Shown: positions 42,908 through 51,560, numbered from the stretch's first letter. The stretch is DNA of 54,365 nt from Oscillospiraceae bacterium (GCA_017395085.1 JAFPWF010000004.1:1-54365); one strand, 5' to 3'. The notes: a model not told the origin generated them from the letters alone. Numbers and translations are program-made.

Positions 42908-44077
42908 TTATGACTCCGGATCTGCCGGTTTGGCAGCTGTTTTCGGCATTGCAGAGCGGTTGCCGATTTCGATGATTCCATCCGGAGAGACTGCGCTTGC
43001 TGGCCTTGCTTCGGCGTCAGATTCCGCTTCCGGTTCGTCGGACTCCGGTTTCCCTTCCTCCCCGAAGTACCGCAGCACCATCATGGTGATGTCGTCCGCC
43101 TGCGGCGCGTCGCCGACAAAAGCGCCGACGGCTCCGCGCACGTTGTCCACCAGCTTCGCAACCGGCACATCCAGTTCCAGATTCAGCGCATCGACCATGC
43201 GCTCCAGACCGAACTCCTCATTTTCCGCATTCATGGCTTCAGTCACGCCGTCGGTATAGAGGAATACCGTATCTCCCGGTACCAGCTGAATTTCGTAACT
43301 GCGGTACTCGGTCTTGTCCATGGCGCCGAGCACCAGTCCGTGCGGATCCTTCAGCAGGATGAAATCTCTGTTTTTGTGCATCAGGCAGGGGTATTCGTGC
43401 CCGGCGTTTGCAGCCGAAAGCAGGCCGGTGGAGATTTCAAGAATCCCGAGCCACAGCGTTACGAACATGTCGGAATGATTGTTGGCGCCGATCTGCTTGT
43501 TGACGGCCTTCAGGATTTTTGCAGGGTCATGGTTCCGGTTTTTGGCCATGTTGTGGATGATGATTTTGGAAGCCATCATGAACATGGCCGCGGGGATGCC
43601 CTTTCCGGCTACGTCGGCAATAATCAGCGCCAGATGGTCCCTGTCGATCATCTGGAAATCAAAGAAGTCGCCCCCGAGCTCCTTGGCAGGTTCCGTCCGG
43701 GCGTAGACGTCGAACTCCTTCCGCTCCGGGAAGACGGGATACGTGTTGGGCAGCATATTGCTCTGGATGGTTTTGGCCAGTTCCAGTTCCATGCTCAGAC
43801 GCTCGGTTTTTTGTGCTTCGGCTTCCTGCTCCACGATGACGGAGCGGTCGCGTTTGACGCTTGCCGAGAAAACGGCAGCGGCGGCGAGCAGCAGAAAGAA
43901 TACCGGGATGAGAACGGCAGACATGGTTCCGCGCGAAACCGGAAACACATTCAGCAGCGTAAGCAGCAGGAGAAGCAGATCCAGCACCGCTGCCGCAAAC
44001 ATCACTCTCGCGGCAATCAGGCTGGTGCGGATTTCACTGTTCAGGTCATTGCTGGGCTTCTGTTGAGGCTCTGACAT
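42908..44077 (-). CDS. RsbU/SpoIIE-type PP2C serine phosphatase with two membrane spans
   Basis: 389 residues from ATG 44077 (AGGAG upstream). Two N-terminal membrane segments (about 20-44 and 52-74) are followed by a short helical linker and the PP2C/SpoIIE catalytic domain: GGDFFDF (D137), IADVAGKG (D155), LYTDGVTEAMN and ADDITMMVL supply the metal-binding Asp residues. Enzymes of this type remove phosphate from anti-anti-sigma factors in partner-switching pathways. A Glu/Pro-rich tail extends beyond the domain. No anti-anti-sigma gene is adjacent; the MATE-RsbW fusion at 10919-12709 is a possible pathway partner, and the gene is divergent from the TIR-RyR operon. Confidence 0.92.
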   Translation of the reverse strand: MSEPQQKPSNDLNSEIRTSLIAARVMFAAAVLDLLLLLLTLLNVFPVSRGTMSAVLIPVFFLLLAAAAVFSASVKRDRSVIVEQEAEAQKTERLSMELELAKTIQSNMLPNTYPVFPERKEFDVYARTEPAKELGGDFFDFQMIDRDHLALIIADVAGKGIPAAMFMMASKIIIHNMAKNRNHDPAKILKAVNKQIGANNHSDMFVTLWLGILEISTGLLSAANAGHEYPCLMHKNRDFILLKDPHGLVLGAMDKTEYRSYEIQLVPGDTVFLYTDGVTEAMNAENEEFGLERMVDALNLELDVPVAKLVDNVRGAVGAFVGDAPQADDITMMVLRYFGEEGKPESDEPEAESDAEARPASAVSPDGIIEIGNRSAMPKTAAKPADPES

Positions 44078-44122
44078 GGTCGGCGACACTCCTCTCAGTT
44101 CGGCATGGAAGATGCTGCCTGT

Positions 44123-44151
44123 ATTATACCCGATCCCTCCCGGCAGTGCAA
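44123..44151 (-). promoter_or_regulatory. Promoter of the PP2C phosphatase gene
   Basis: TTGCAC (44146-44151) and a perfect TATAAT (44123-44128) with a GG extension, 17 bases apart on the minus strand. Confidence 0.75.
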
Positions 44152-44226
44152 GAGTTCCGAACCGGAGAGCGCCCGGTTCGCCGGAAGCCCCCACTGATGG
44201 TCGGCTGCGGCCCGGCACATCCCGTA

Positions 44227-44255
44227 TTGCGCAGAGAACACGGAACGTGTATAAT
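44227..44255 (+). promoter_or_regulatory. Promoter of the HD-RyR/TIR/LRR operon
   Basis: TTGCGC (44227-44232) and a perfect TATAAT (44250-44255), 17 bases apart, 40 bases before the HD-RyR start. Confidence 0.75.
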
Positions 44256-44294
44256 TATTCTGTATTCCCACTTGATAACCGGAGGGACTGTCAG

Positions 44295-46313
44295 ATGGCT
44301 TACACGGCGATAGAATCCATGCGAAAAACGAACGAGCAGCGTTTCGGGAGAGACCTGGGACCGATGCAGCCGCCGCTATACGGGAATCCGAAGCAGCCGA
44401 ATGACCTGAAGTCTTCCGCGCTGCGCTTTCTGCACGAGCGCTGCGAAGGCCTCCTGTTTGACCCGGCGGTCGAGGCGGAGGAAAAACGCACGGGAATCTA
44501 CCAGGGAAAAAGCATTTCCGCGCATCAGATCCCGTTTAATATGGAGAGGGATATCGACCGCCTTTGCCTGGAAAAATCCCTGGAAGCCTTCATTGATTCC
44601 GGCACGGCCGAGGACGCCTACACCGTTTATTACTGCTACCTGGAGATGTTCCTGCGCCGATACGGCAATTCCAAGCGGATGGTGGAGCTCCTTTCGGAGT
44701 ACGAGTCCAACGGCAGCTCCCTGCTGATGACGCACCGAGACCACTATTCCCACTCCGTCTACGTGTTCGCCCTCGGCCTTGCCATCTACGAAACCAACGA
44801 GAGCTTCCGCACCGAGTACAAAGACTATTATGACCTGAGCGGGGCGGAAGAATCCGCTGCGGCAAACCATTTTCTGGAATACTGGGGCCTGACAGCCCTG
44901 TTCCACGACATCGGCTATCCCTTTGAGCTTCCATTCGAGCAGGTGCTCAGCTATTTCGAGGTGGAAAACCAGGAACGCGGCAAGGGCAGCCTGTATCTGG
45001 CCTACCGCAACGTAGAGTCGCTGACGGAGCTCGATGAAAAGGCAGTGGACTGGTTCGAGTTCCTGTACGGGAAGCGCTTCCGGACAACGAACGAGCTATT
45101 TGCCCACAACATCACCGAGAAGCTCGGCGCGGCGTACGGATTCTCCGAGGAATACCTGCTGGACATTCTCAACACCAAACCCACGGAACCCGGCCGCTTT
45201 GAGTATCATATGGACCACGCATTTTTCAGTGCGGCGCGGTTATACCGGGAGCTTGCCGGGCAGCTGGGAGTCAGACAGCTGACACAGGCGCACGTGGATG
45301 CGCTTTCCGCCATCCTGATGCACAACAGCCTGTTCAAATTCTCCATTGCGTTCTACAAGGACAAGGAGAAGCACCGTGCCCCGATGAGGATGCGGCAGCA
45401 TCCGCTGGGCTGGCTGCTGGCCCTCTGCGACGAGCTTCAGTGCTGGGACCGCACCGCATACGGGCGGAACACACGCACGGAACTCTACCCCATGGCGGTG
45501 GACTTTGATTTCGGGAACAACGCCGTTTCGGCGGTCTATTACTACGACCAGGAAGAAGAGAAGAAGATCCACGCCTACAACGAACAGTACCGGGCCTGGG
45601 AGGCAGGCGGCAGACAGGGAAACCCGCCCCGGCTGAAGACCTACAGCGATATGGCGGGGGAGGACCGGCGCTTTGCCACGAACATTGAGAAGCTTGTTGA
45701 CACCTCCGAAATCCCCCTGACGGTCCGGCCGAGCGTCCGACCGGCGGATCACCGCAGTAAGCACATTTATCTCTCGGGCAGCAACTTCCTGCACCTGTAC
45801 GATTTTGCCGTGGCGCTCCATGCGCGGAACATGCCTTCGGATACTCCCCCACAAGCGATGGAGGCGAAGTTTAACGCAATGTCGCTGGAGTACCAGCTTT
45901 CCGGCATCAACCGCGCCAAAAGCTTCGGCCGCTATCTGAATGCGCTCGGCTGCTTCTATACGGACAGGCCTGTGGACTACGCCATGGTGACTTCCTTTAC
46001 CCCGGAACAGGCGGAGAGCATTGCTCCCCTGGAGCACGAGCGCTGGGTCCGGATCCACCGCGACATGGGCTGGCGTTACGGAACGGAGTATGAAACGCTT
46101 TCTTTGGGTGAAGAAGAGAAGGAAGCGCGTCTGACCCTGCGGGAACAGCTGCGCCGCCACCGCAGCACCATGGACGGGAACCCGACTTCGGAAGAGATTT
46201 ATGCACACTATGACACCCTGCCGGAGACAGAACAGGACAAGGACTGGAAACCTCTGAACAGCATGCTGGAGCTGCTGAAAAAATTTGACGGGCTCCGGAT
46301 TTATCACCTGTAA
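44295..46313 (+). CDS. HD-domain phosphohydrolase with a C-terminal ryanodine-receptor (RyR) domain
   Basis: 672 residues from ATG 44295 (GGAGG nine bases upstream). There is no signal or membrane segment. The N-terminal half looks like an HD metal-dependent hydrolase: H153 in HYSHSVYVF, H204-D205 in ALFHDIGYPF, H308 in MDHAFFSA and D379 in LALCDELQ. The last ~100 residues match the RyR domain: LEHERWVRIHRDMGWRYG (579-596), then TEQDKDWKPLNSML and a hydrophobic C-terminus. Bacterial RyR domains are found in nucleotide-signalling conflict systems and are thought to sense small nucleotides. It is first of four co-directional genes followed by two TIR proteins. Both domain calls are by motif; the ~200 residues between them are unassigned. 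Confidence 0.8.
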   Translation: MAYTAIESMRKTNEQRFGRDLGPMQPPLYGNPKQPNDLKSSALRFLHERCEGLLFDPAVEAEEKRTGIYQGKSISAHQIPFNMERDIDRLCLEKSLEAFIDSGTAEDAYTVYYCYLEMFLRRYGNSKRMVELLSEYESNGSSLLMTHRDHYSHSVYVFALGLAIYETNESFRTEYKDYYDLSGAEESAAANHFLEYWGLTALFHDIGYPFELPFEQVLSYFEVENQERGKGSLYLAYRNVESLTELDEKAVDWFEFLYGKRFRTTNELFAHNITEKLGAAYGFSEEYLLDILNTKPTEPGRFEYHMDHAFFSAARLYRELAGQLGVRQLTQAHVDALSAILMHNSLFKFSIAFYKDKEKHRAPMRMRQHPLGWLLALCDELQCWDRTAYGRNTRTELYPMAVDFDFGNNAVSAVYYYDQEEEKKIHAYNEQYRAWEAGGRQGNPPRLKTYSDMAGEDRRFATNIEKLVDTSEIPLTVRPSVRPADHRSKHIYLSGSNFLHLYDFAVALHARNMPSDTPPQAMEAKFNAMSLEYQLSGINRAKSFGRYLNALGCFYTDRPVDYAMVTSFTPEQAESIAPLEHERWVRIHRDMGWRYGTEYETLSLGEEEKEARLTLREQLRRHRSTMDGNPTSEEIYAHYDTLPETEQDKDWKPLNSMLELLKKFDGLRIYHL

Positions 46314-46327
46314 GCGGAGAGAAAAGC

Positions 46328-47152
46328 ATGAAAAACTGGCAGAAACGCTACCCCCCCTATGAGGGCAGCGAGCCTTATCTGTACTTTGCCTTTGCCGAAG
46401 CCGACAGCGCGAAAGCCTGGCAGATTATGCGCATCCTGCTGGAGCGAGGCTGCCGCGTCTGGTACGGCAGCGGTCCTTCCGGCAATGCGGATGAACTGCT
46501 GCGCCGGCAGGAGCGCGCCGAGGATGCCAACCTGACCCTCCTGTACCTGACAGACGCCGCCTGCGCGGACAAGGACACAAAAAGCAACATCCTCGTCAAC
46601 CAGAAGAACGGGAAGCACATTCTCTGTCTTGACCCGGACGGCGCAGACCGGCGGCTTTCCATGGGGCTGTATGAAACCGTGCCGCACCTTCCGCTGTACA
46701 GGCTCAAAAGCAGGAAAGAGATCGAGAACGCCGTGATCCGTGCGGAGGGATTCTCGCAGGAGATCCTCGGCGAGCCCGTCAGAGTCGAGGGCAGCGGTTC
46801 TCTCGGAAAACTGACCGCGCTCTTCTGTGTGCTTGCGGTTCTTCTCGCGCTTGCTTCCTTCATCGGGGGCCGGTATCTCCGCTGGTTTCAGCCGGAAGTT
46901 CCCGATGAGGTTCCGTTTACCGACCCCGTCATCCTTTCCGCCGTAAGGAACGCCGCACGGGGTGGTGCAATCACCGAGGACCTGGTGTCGGAGATCACGG
47001 TCCTTCGCCTGTCCGGCATGCCGGAGAGCTGGGAAGAACTGGAGAAACTCCCCGCACTCACGACCGTGACGCTGCCGCAGCAGGCCCTGCTGGAGGAAGG
47101 CACGCTTCCCGACGGTGACATCACCGTCGAACTGACGGGAGGCGGCGCATGA
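46328..47152 (+). CDS. Membrane-anchored TIR-like protein lacking the catalytic glutamate
   Basis: 274 residues. The N-terminal ~145 residues align with the TIR domain of the next gene: PPYEGSEPYLYFAFAEAD matches RPYEGTRPFLFISYAHKQ, and CRVWYGSG matches YRLWYDEG. Where the neighbour has the catalytic Glu in SEIRTA, this protein has Asn (N87, in SNILVNQ), and the WYDE acid is also lost. It is probably an inactive TIR used as a scaffold or regulator. One membrane span (160-181) leads to a short external part with one LRR-like unit (ITVLRLSGMPESWEELEKL). It starts 14 bases after the HD-RyR stop and overlaps the next gene by four bases. Confidence 0.78.
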   Translation: MKNWQKRYPPYEGSEPYLYFAFAEADSAKAWQIMRILLERGCRVWYGSGPSGNADELLRRQERAEDANLTLLYLTDAACADKDTKSNILVNQKNGKHILCLDPDGADRRLSMGLYETVPHLPLYRLKSRKEIENAVIRAEGFSQEILGEPVRVEGSGSLGKLTALFCVLAVLLALASFIGGRYLRWFQPEVPDEVPFTDPVILSAVRNAARGGAITEDLVSEITVLRLSGMPESWEELEKLPALTTVTLPQQALLEEGTLPDGDITVELTGGGA

Positions 47153-48312
47153 GCATCTTCTTCAGGCCCTATGAAGGGACCCGCCCCTTCCTCTTTATCA
47201 GCTACGCCCACAAGCAGTCCGAAGCGGTTGTCGACACCATCCGCATCCTGCATGAGAAGGGCTACCGCCTGTGGTATGACGAGGGCATCCCCGCCGGCAG
47301 CGACTGGCCCGCCAACATCGCGCAGCACATGCAGGGCTGTGAGAAGGTTGTTTTCTTCCTGTCCGAGCGGGCAATGGAGTCGCCAAACTGCTTCAGCGAG
47401 ATCCGCACGGCCTTCCGGGCGGGAAAGCCGATCCTGGTGGCCCGGCTGGAAAACGTCGAAGTAACGAACCCCGACTGGCAGGAGCTTCTGGCCGGAAAGC
47501 AGGTGATCCCTCTCCTGGAAAGCCCGGAGGAGCGCGCCGCCGCCATCCTGAATACGGGCTTTGTGCCGCGGCGCTTCCGCCGTTCCCGGCTGGAGGGCGT
47601 ATCCTGGCGGGTGTTCGGGCTCGCGGCTTCGCTGCTTTTCTTCCTGGCGGCTGCCGGCACATTGGGAATGCTGGCCAGCGGGCGCTGGAGCCCGGTTCAG
47701 GTGCCGGAGATCCTTGCGGAAAACCCAGTGCCGACGCCTGCCCCAACCGCACCGCCCGTCGTAGAGATCGGCGAAGCGGAACGCTACTTTGCAGTCAGTT
47801 TTCCCGATAAACAGCAGGAACGGGCGATCCGCCGCGCGCTGGGCACGCAGACCGAGGAGATCTACCGCTGGCAGCTGGCGGAAATCCCGGAGCTGTACTT
47901 CTGCGGAAACATGGTGACGGACAGCCTGGAGGCGGTCCGCTTTGACGCGGACGGCACCTGCCGCGTGAATGGCGCGCCGGTCGTGACAGGGCAGGTCTCG
48001 GACCTGAGCCTGATCGGGTATGCGGTTAAGCTGGAAAAACTCGCACTCATCTGTCAGCCGGAGATGAGGCTTTCCGACCTGAACGGCCATCTGCTTCTGC
48101 GGGAACTGAGCCTTGCGGGGAGTCCCGTATCCGACCTGAGCGCACTGAAGGAACTGCCAAGTCTGAAAACCCTGCATCTGGAACACACATCCGTGTCGGA
48201 TCTGACGCCGCTGGAAGCGTTCCCAAATCTGAAAACCGTGACGGTCAGCCGAGGGATGCTTCCGCTGCGCTGGAACGAGCGGGCCGGGTTTGCCGTTGTA
48301 TTAGTCGGATAA
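47149..48312 (+). CDS. TIR-domain single-pass membrane protein with short LRR ectodomain
   Basis: 387 residues. A canonical TIR domain (12-135): FLFISYAHKQ, GYRLWYDEGIPAGSDW, VVFFLSERAMESPNC and E84 in FSEIRTAF, the position of the NAD+-cleaving Glu in enzymatic TIRs. RRFRRSR just before the membrane span (153-176) favours the N-terminus inside the cell. A Pro/Thr linker and ~180 external residues follow, ending in leucine-rich repeats (LRELSLAGSPVSDLSALKEL, LKTLHLEHTSVSDLTPLEAF). ATGA overlap with the preceding TIR-like gene couples their translation. Whether it hydrolyses NAD+ or only signals by assembly is not known. Confidence 0.85.
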   Translation: MSIFFRPYEGTRPFLFISYAHKQSEAVVDTIRILHEKGYRLWYDEGIPAGSDWPANIAQHMQGCEKVVFFLSERAMESPNCFSEIRTAFRAGKPILVARLENVEVTNPDWQELLAGKQVIPLLESPEERAAAILNTGFVPRRFRRSRLEGVSWRVFGLAASLLFFLAAAGTLGMLASGRWSPVQVPEILAENPVPTPAPTAPPVVEIGEAERYFAVSFPDKQQERAIRRALGTQTEEIYRWQLAEIPELYFCGNMVTDSLEAVRFDADGTCRVNGAPVVTGQVSDLSLIGYAVKLEKLALICQPEMRLSDLNGHLLLRELSLAGSPVSDLSALKELPSLKTLHLEHTSVSDLTPLEAFPNLKTVTVSRGMLPLRWNERAGFAVVLVG

Positions 48313-48343
48313 ACAGAATAATACTCATCGGGAGGGTAACACC

Positions 48344-51300
48344 ATGAGCAAAACTGTAAAAGTCCTGTTCACGGAAAAAGACCGCGAGGCGCTGCAACCC
48401 GTACTGGAAGCGCTGCGCACAAAAGGCCTGCGGGTTTCCGAAGCCGCGGGAGAACTGCGGAAAGACGATACCGTGCTCGCCGCGCTCTCCGAAGCATTCT
48501 ATGCCGACCAGGCAGCGGAAGAGCGGCTGCTGGGCCTGATCGGCGCAGGCGCAGAGAACGTGATGCCGCTGCAGATGGACGCGGCGCCGATGCCGGAGGG
48601 CCTGAAAAACGCGATCTATTCCCGCAACATCATTCCCGGCACCGCACGCAGCCCCGAGCAGATTGCGGAGCGTGTTGTTGCCGCACTGCCGCAGAAGAAG
48701 AGCAGCCTGCCGAAGGTGCTTCTCATCGCCGGAATTGCGCTGATCGCCATAGTCGGCCTCCTGATCTGGCGCGCCGCACAGAACAAAACCGCAGTTCCGG
48801 AAGCCCCGGCGGATGAGATCACCATCCCGGTGGCTCTGGGCCTGACTGAAGAGGAACTTGCAGAGGTCCGCTGTGTAGCCATCATCGGGGAACACTTCAG
48901 TTATTTCAAAGCCGGGGACAAACAGCGCAGAGACGACCAGTCCTCCCAGTGGCGTGATATGCTGTTTGATCTGGGAAACGCGCAGTACCGCGAGGACACC
49001 GGCGAGTTTAACTGGTACTGGAACGAAGACGGAACGCAGGCTTCCATGACAACTTATGATCTGCGCTTCCTGTCGCTGATGCCGAACCTCGAGGAACTGC
49101 ACATGGCGAAGATTGACGTGGAGCAGGCGCCGGACCTGAGCGGGCTGCAGAAGATGAGCGTGATCTGGGCGTATGACTGCCGGATGGACGACCTGACATG
49201 GATTGCACGGTCCAACGCGTCCAAGCTGCAGATCCGCTGCCATGCGGACTATGCGCCACTCAGCGGGAGCGAGGCGCTCAAAGTGGCGATTCTGGACAGC
49301 TTTGGCGATACGCCGACGGACTTTTCTTCCTTCTCCCCGAAGCATCTGCAGGAATTCCATCTGAGCGGCTGGAATCTGGACAGCATCGATCTGTCCGGGC
49401 TCAAAGCCTGCGGCGAACTGCGGCAGCTCAGGCTCCACTCCGTGCCCGTGCGGGATCTGTCGTTCCTTCAGGGGAATACAAAACTGACGGAACTGCAGAT
49501 GGATGAGCTGAACGAGCTGCGTGACATCTCCGCCCTTCGCGGGTTGAGCGGACTCAGGGAACTGAACATCTCCCCTGCCGAGCGGATTGCCGATCTCTCT
49601 CCGATTGCGGGCTGCACATCTCTGAAAGGCATCCTGCTGGATACCCATGAGGGGAGAGTTCGGGATGTCTCCTTCCTCAAAGATCTGAAGAATCTTGAGC
49701 GGATCGATCTGTACGGCGTGGATCTGCAGGACCTGAACTTCCTGGAAGAACTCGGGCAGCAGCACAGATCAATTCGCCTGGCTGTAGAAGGCAACTGCAG
49801 CGACTGGTCCGGTCTCAGTGCAATTGATCTCTACAGCACCCTTCAGCTCACACCCTGGGAGTATGAAAGCCTTGACGACATCCTGCCGCATCTTGAAAAT
49901 GCAACAATCCGGGAGTTTGTTCTGCGGCGGTTCTCCGGAGTTGATCTCTCCAGACTGCCCAGGATCACGGACCGTCTGGAACTGGACAGCTGTGACCTGG
50001 AAGACCTTTCCACCATGCCGGAAAACTGGAGTGTGACGTCGCTGAATCTTAACAAGTGCTCCAGGCTGCGCTCTTTGGACGGTCTGCAGAACCAGAATCA
50101 GATCGGCAGCGGATACGGCCGCCTGGAGATCTTCCAGTGCCCGCGCCTGACGGACTGGAGCGCACTTGATGGGATGAAGCTTACCTCCCTGTTCATCACA
50201 GGCGGTTTTACGCTGCCTTCCTTCGAAAACCTCCGGGTCAGCGAACTGCGCCTGGACAGCGTGGCGGATGTGGCTGATCTGGAATTTCTGAATGCGATGG
50301 ATGCCGGGCAGAACTGCAATTTTGCACTGGTCGGACTTGATGAATTGAAGAATCTTTCACCGCTCAGCCGCTTCCACGGTCAGTTCCTGGCAGTGTCCCC
50401 GCAGCTTCAGGAGCAGGCGGAAGATCTGGTCAAGGCCGGTAATTTCTGGGAGTTCCGCATCGAATACCCCGAAGGCGGATGGGAAATGGACGACATGGAC
50501 TTCTCCCTGCTGAGCCTGGACGAGCTGGAAACCCTGCCTCCCGCCCTGCTGCGCCGGATCGACCGTGTCTGCATTGCGGGCGATCAGGTCGTCGATCCGG
50601 ACGTTTACGAGGTATGGGATGACTGGGAGCATTGTGATGCTCACGACAAACCGGGCGCCGTGCTCCACAACCGGCAGACGGACGAGGAAACGCGGTTGAA
50701 ACAGGGGAGCATCACGGACCTGAGCATGTTCTCGGAGCTGACCGGATTGCGGGATCTGAGACTGTATGCACAGCCCATCACCAGTCTGGACGGAATTCAG
50801 AACCTCAGCAATCTTCAGCAGGTCACCGTGGCCTACTGCAGCAACCTGAAGGACGCTTCCCCGATTTTTGCCCTGCAGGATCTCTGGGAAGTCAACCTGC
50901 GCGCCACATCGGTGGAGAGCATTCAGGGCGTGCAGAACCTGCAGCAGCTGCGGCGGCTGGATCTTTACCGTTCGGATGTGACGGATCTCTCGCCCCTTGC
51001 AGGCTGTGATTTCCATGCGGCTGCCGAGCAGAACGGATTCTCCCTGAATCTGGAAGGTTCAGACCGTGTCCACTTTGAAGATCTCAGCGCACTGGCAAGC
51101 ATCCCGCGTTTTGACTGGCTTTGTCTGAACAACATCGATGCTTTGCAATGGCTCCCGTACGTGGAAGGGGCTGACATCTGCTCACTCGGCGCGTGCAACG
51201 CGCTTGATGACGACAGCTTATCCGCCTTTATTCAGACGCATCCGGGTATCGAAGAACTGCATATTCAGTGGAATGAAGACATTCATGACCTGTCCGGACT

Positions 51301-51409
51301 TCTGGACCTGCCGAATCTGAGAACGGTCAGGGTTTCACGAACCATGGAGGATGCCATCCGGAGCCTGGAGGGGACCGATTATCACTTTGAGCTTTTTGTG
51401 GAGGGATAA
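48344..51409 (+). CDS. Giant leucine-rich-repeat membrane protein with N-terminal TIR-like domain
   Basis: 1021 residues. Residues 1-118 look like a reduced TIR fold (VKVLFTEKDREALQPVLEAL, LAALSEAFYADQAAEERLL), without the usual WYDE or catalytic Glu pattern. A membrane span (122-143) is preceded by Lys-rich LPQKKSS, so the ~870-residue C-terminal region is predicted outside the cell. That region contains many SDS22/internalin-like LRR units (LTELQMDELNELRDISALRG, LRDLRLYAQPITSLDGIQNL, LRRLDLYRSDVTDLSPLAGC). It has no sortase or SLH anchor. It is last in the HD-RyR/TIR operon, 31 bases after the TIR gene, with GGGAGGG upstream of ATG. Ligand unknown. Confidence 0.85.
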   Translation: MSKTVKVLFTEKDREALQPVLEALRTKGLRVSEAAGELRKDDTVLAALSEAFYADQAAEERLLGLIGAGAENVMPLQMDAAPMPEGLKNAIYSRNIIPGTARSPEQIAERVVAALPQKKSSLPKVLLIAGIALIAIVGLLIWRAAQNKTAVPEAPADEITIPVALGLTEEELAEVRCVAIIGEHFSYFKAGDKQRRDDQSSQWRDMLFDLGNAQYREDTGEFNWYWNEDGTQASMTTYDLRFLSLMPNLEELHMAKIDVEQAPDLSGLQKMSVIWAYDCRMDDLTWIARSNASKLQIRCHADYAPLSGSEALKVAILDSFGDTPTDFSSFSPKHLQEFHLSGWNLDSIDLSGLKACGELRQLRLHSVPVRDLSFLQGNTKLTELQMDELNELRDISALRGLSGLRELNISPAERIADLSPIAGCTSLKGILLDTHEGRVRDVSFLKDLKNLERIDLYGVDLQDLNFLEELGQQHRSIRLAVEGNCSDWSGLSAIDLYSTLQLTPWEYESLDDILPHLENATIREFVLRRFSGVDLSRLPRITDRLELDSCDLEDLSTMPENWSVTSLNLNKCSRLRSLDGLQNQNQIGSGYGRLEIFQCPRLTDWSALDGMKLTSLFITGGFTLPSFENLRVSELRLDSVADVADLEFLNAMDAGQNCNFALVGLDELKNLSPLSRFHGQFLAVSPQLQEQAEDLVKAGNFWEFRIEYPEGGWEMDDMDFSLLSLDELETLPPALLRRIDRVCIAGDQVVDPDVYEVWDDWEHCDAHDKPGAVLHNRQTDEETRLKQGSITDLSMFSELTGLRDLRLYAQPITSLDGIQNLSNLQQVTVAYCSNLKDASPIFALQDLWEVNLRATSVESIQGVQNLQQLRRLDLYRSDVTDLSPLAGCDFHAAAEQNGFSLNLEGSDRVHFEDLSALASIPRFDWLCLNNIDALQWLPYVEGADICSLGACNALDDDSLSAFIQTHPGIEELHIQWNEDIHDLSGLLDLPNLRTVRVSRTMEDAIRSLEGTDYHFELFVEG

Positions 51410-51496
51410 GCGGAATCCGTAAATACGGAGCAGGTCGTTCCGGCTGACAGCGAGACGATAAGCCGGACATGAACTTCTGACCCCGCTATACACAAG

Positions 51497-51537
51497 CCAA
51501 CCGGAAAGCGGTTTTTCTTGACACGCTTTCCGGTTGG
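51497..51537. terminator. Perfect 14-bp inverted repeat overlapping the tRNA promoter
   Basis: CCAACCGGAAAGCG (51497-51510) pairs with CGCTTTCCGGTTGG (51524-51537) across a 13-base loop that contains a T-run and TTGACA. A shorter alternative hairpin, AACCG-GAAAG-CGGTT followed by TTT, would act as a terminator for the LRR operon. The 3' arm is the spacer of the tRNA promoter. Confidence 0.7.
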
Positions 51538-51546
51538 TGTTACATT
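51518..51546 (+). promoter_or_regulatory. Promoter of tRNA-Leu
   Basis: TTGACA (51518-51523) and TACATT (51541-51546), 17 bases apart, about 14 bases before the tRNA. The spacer is the 3' arm of the inverted repeat. Confidence 0.7.
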
Positions 51547-51560
51547 GAACAGGCTAAAAT

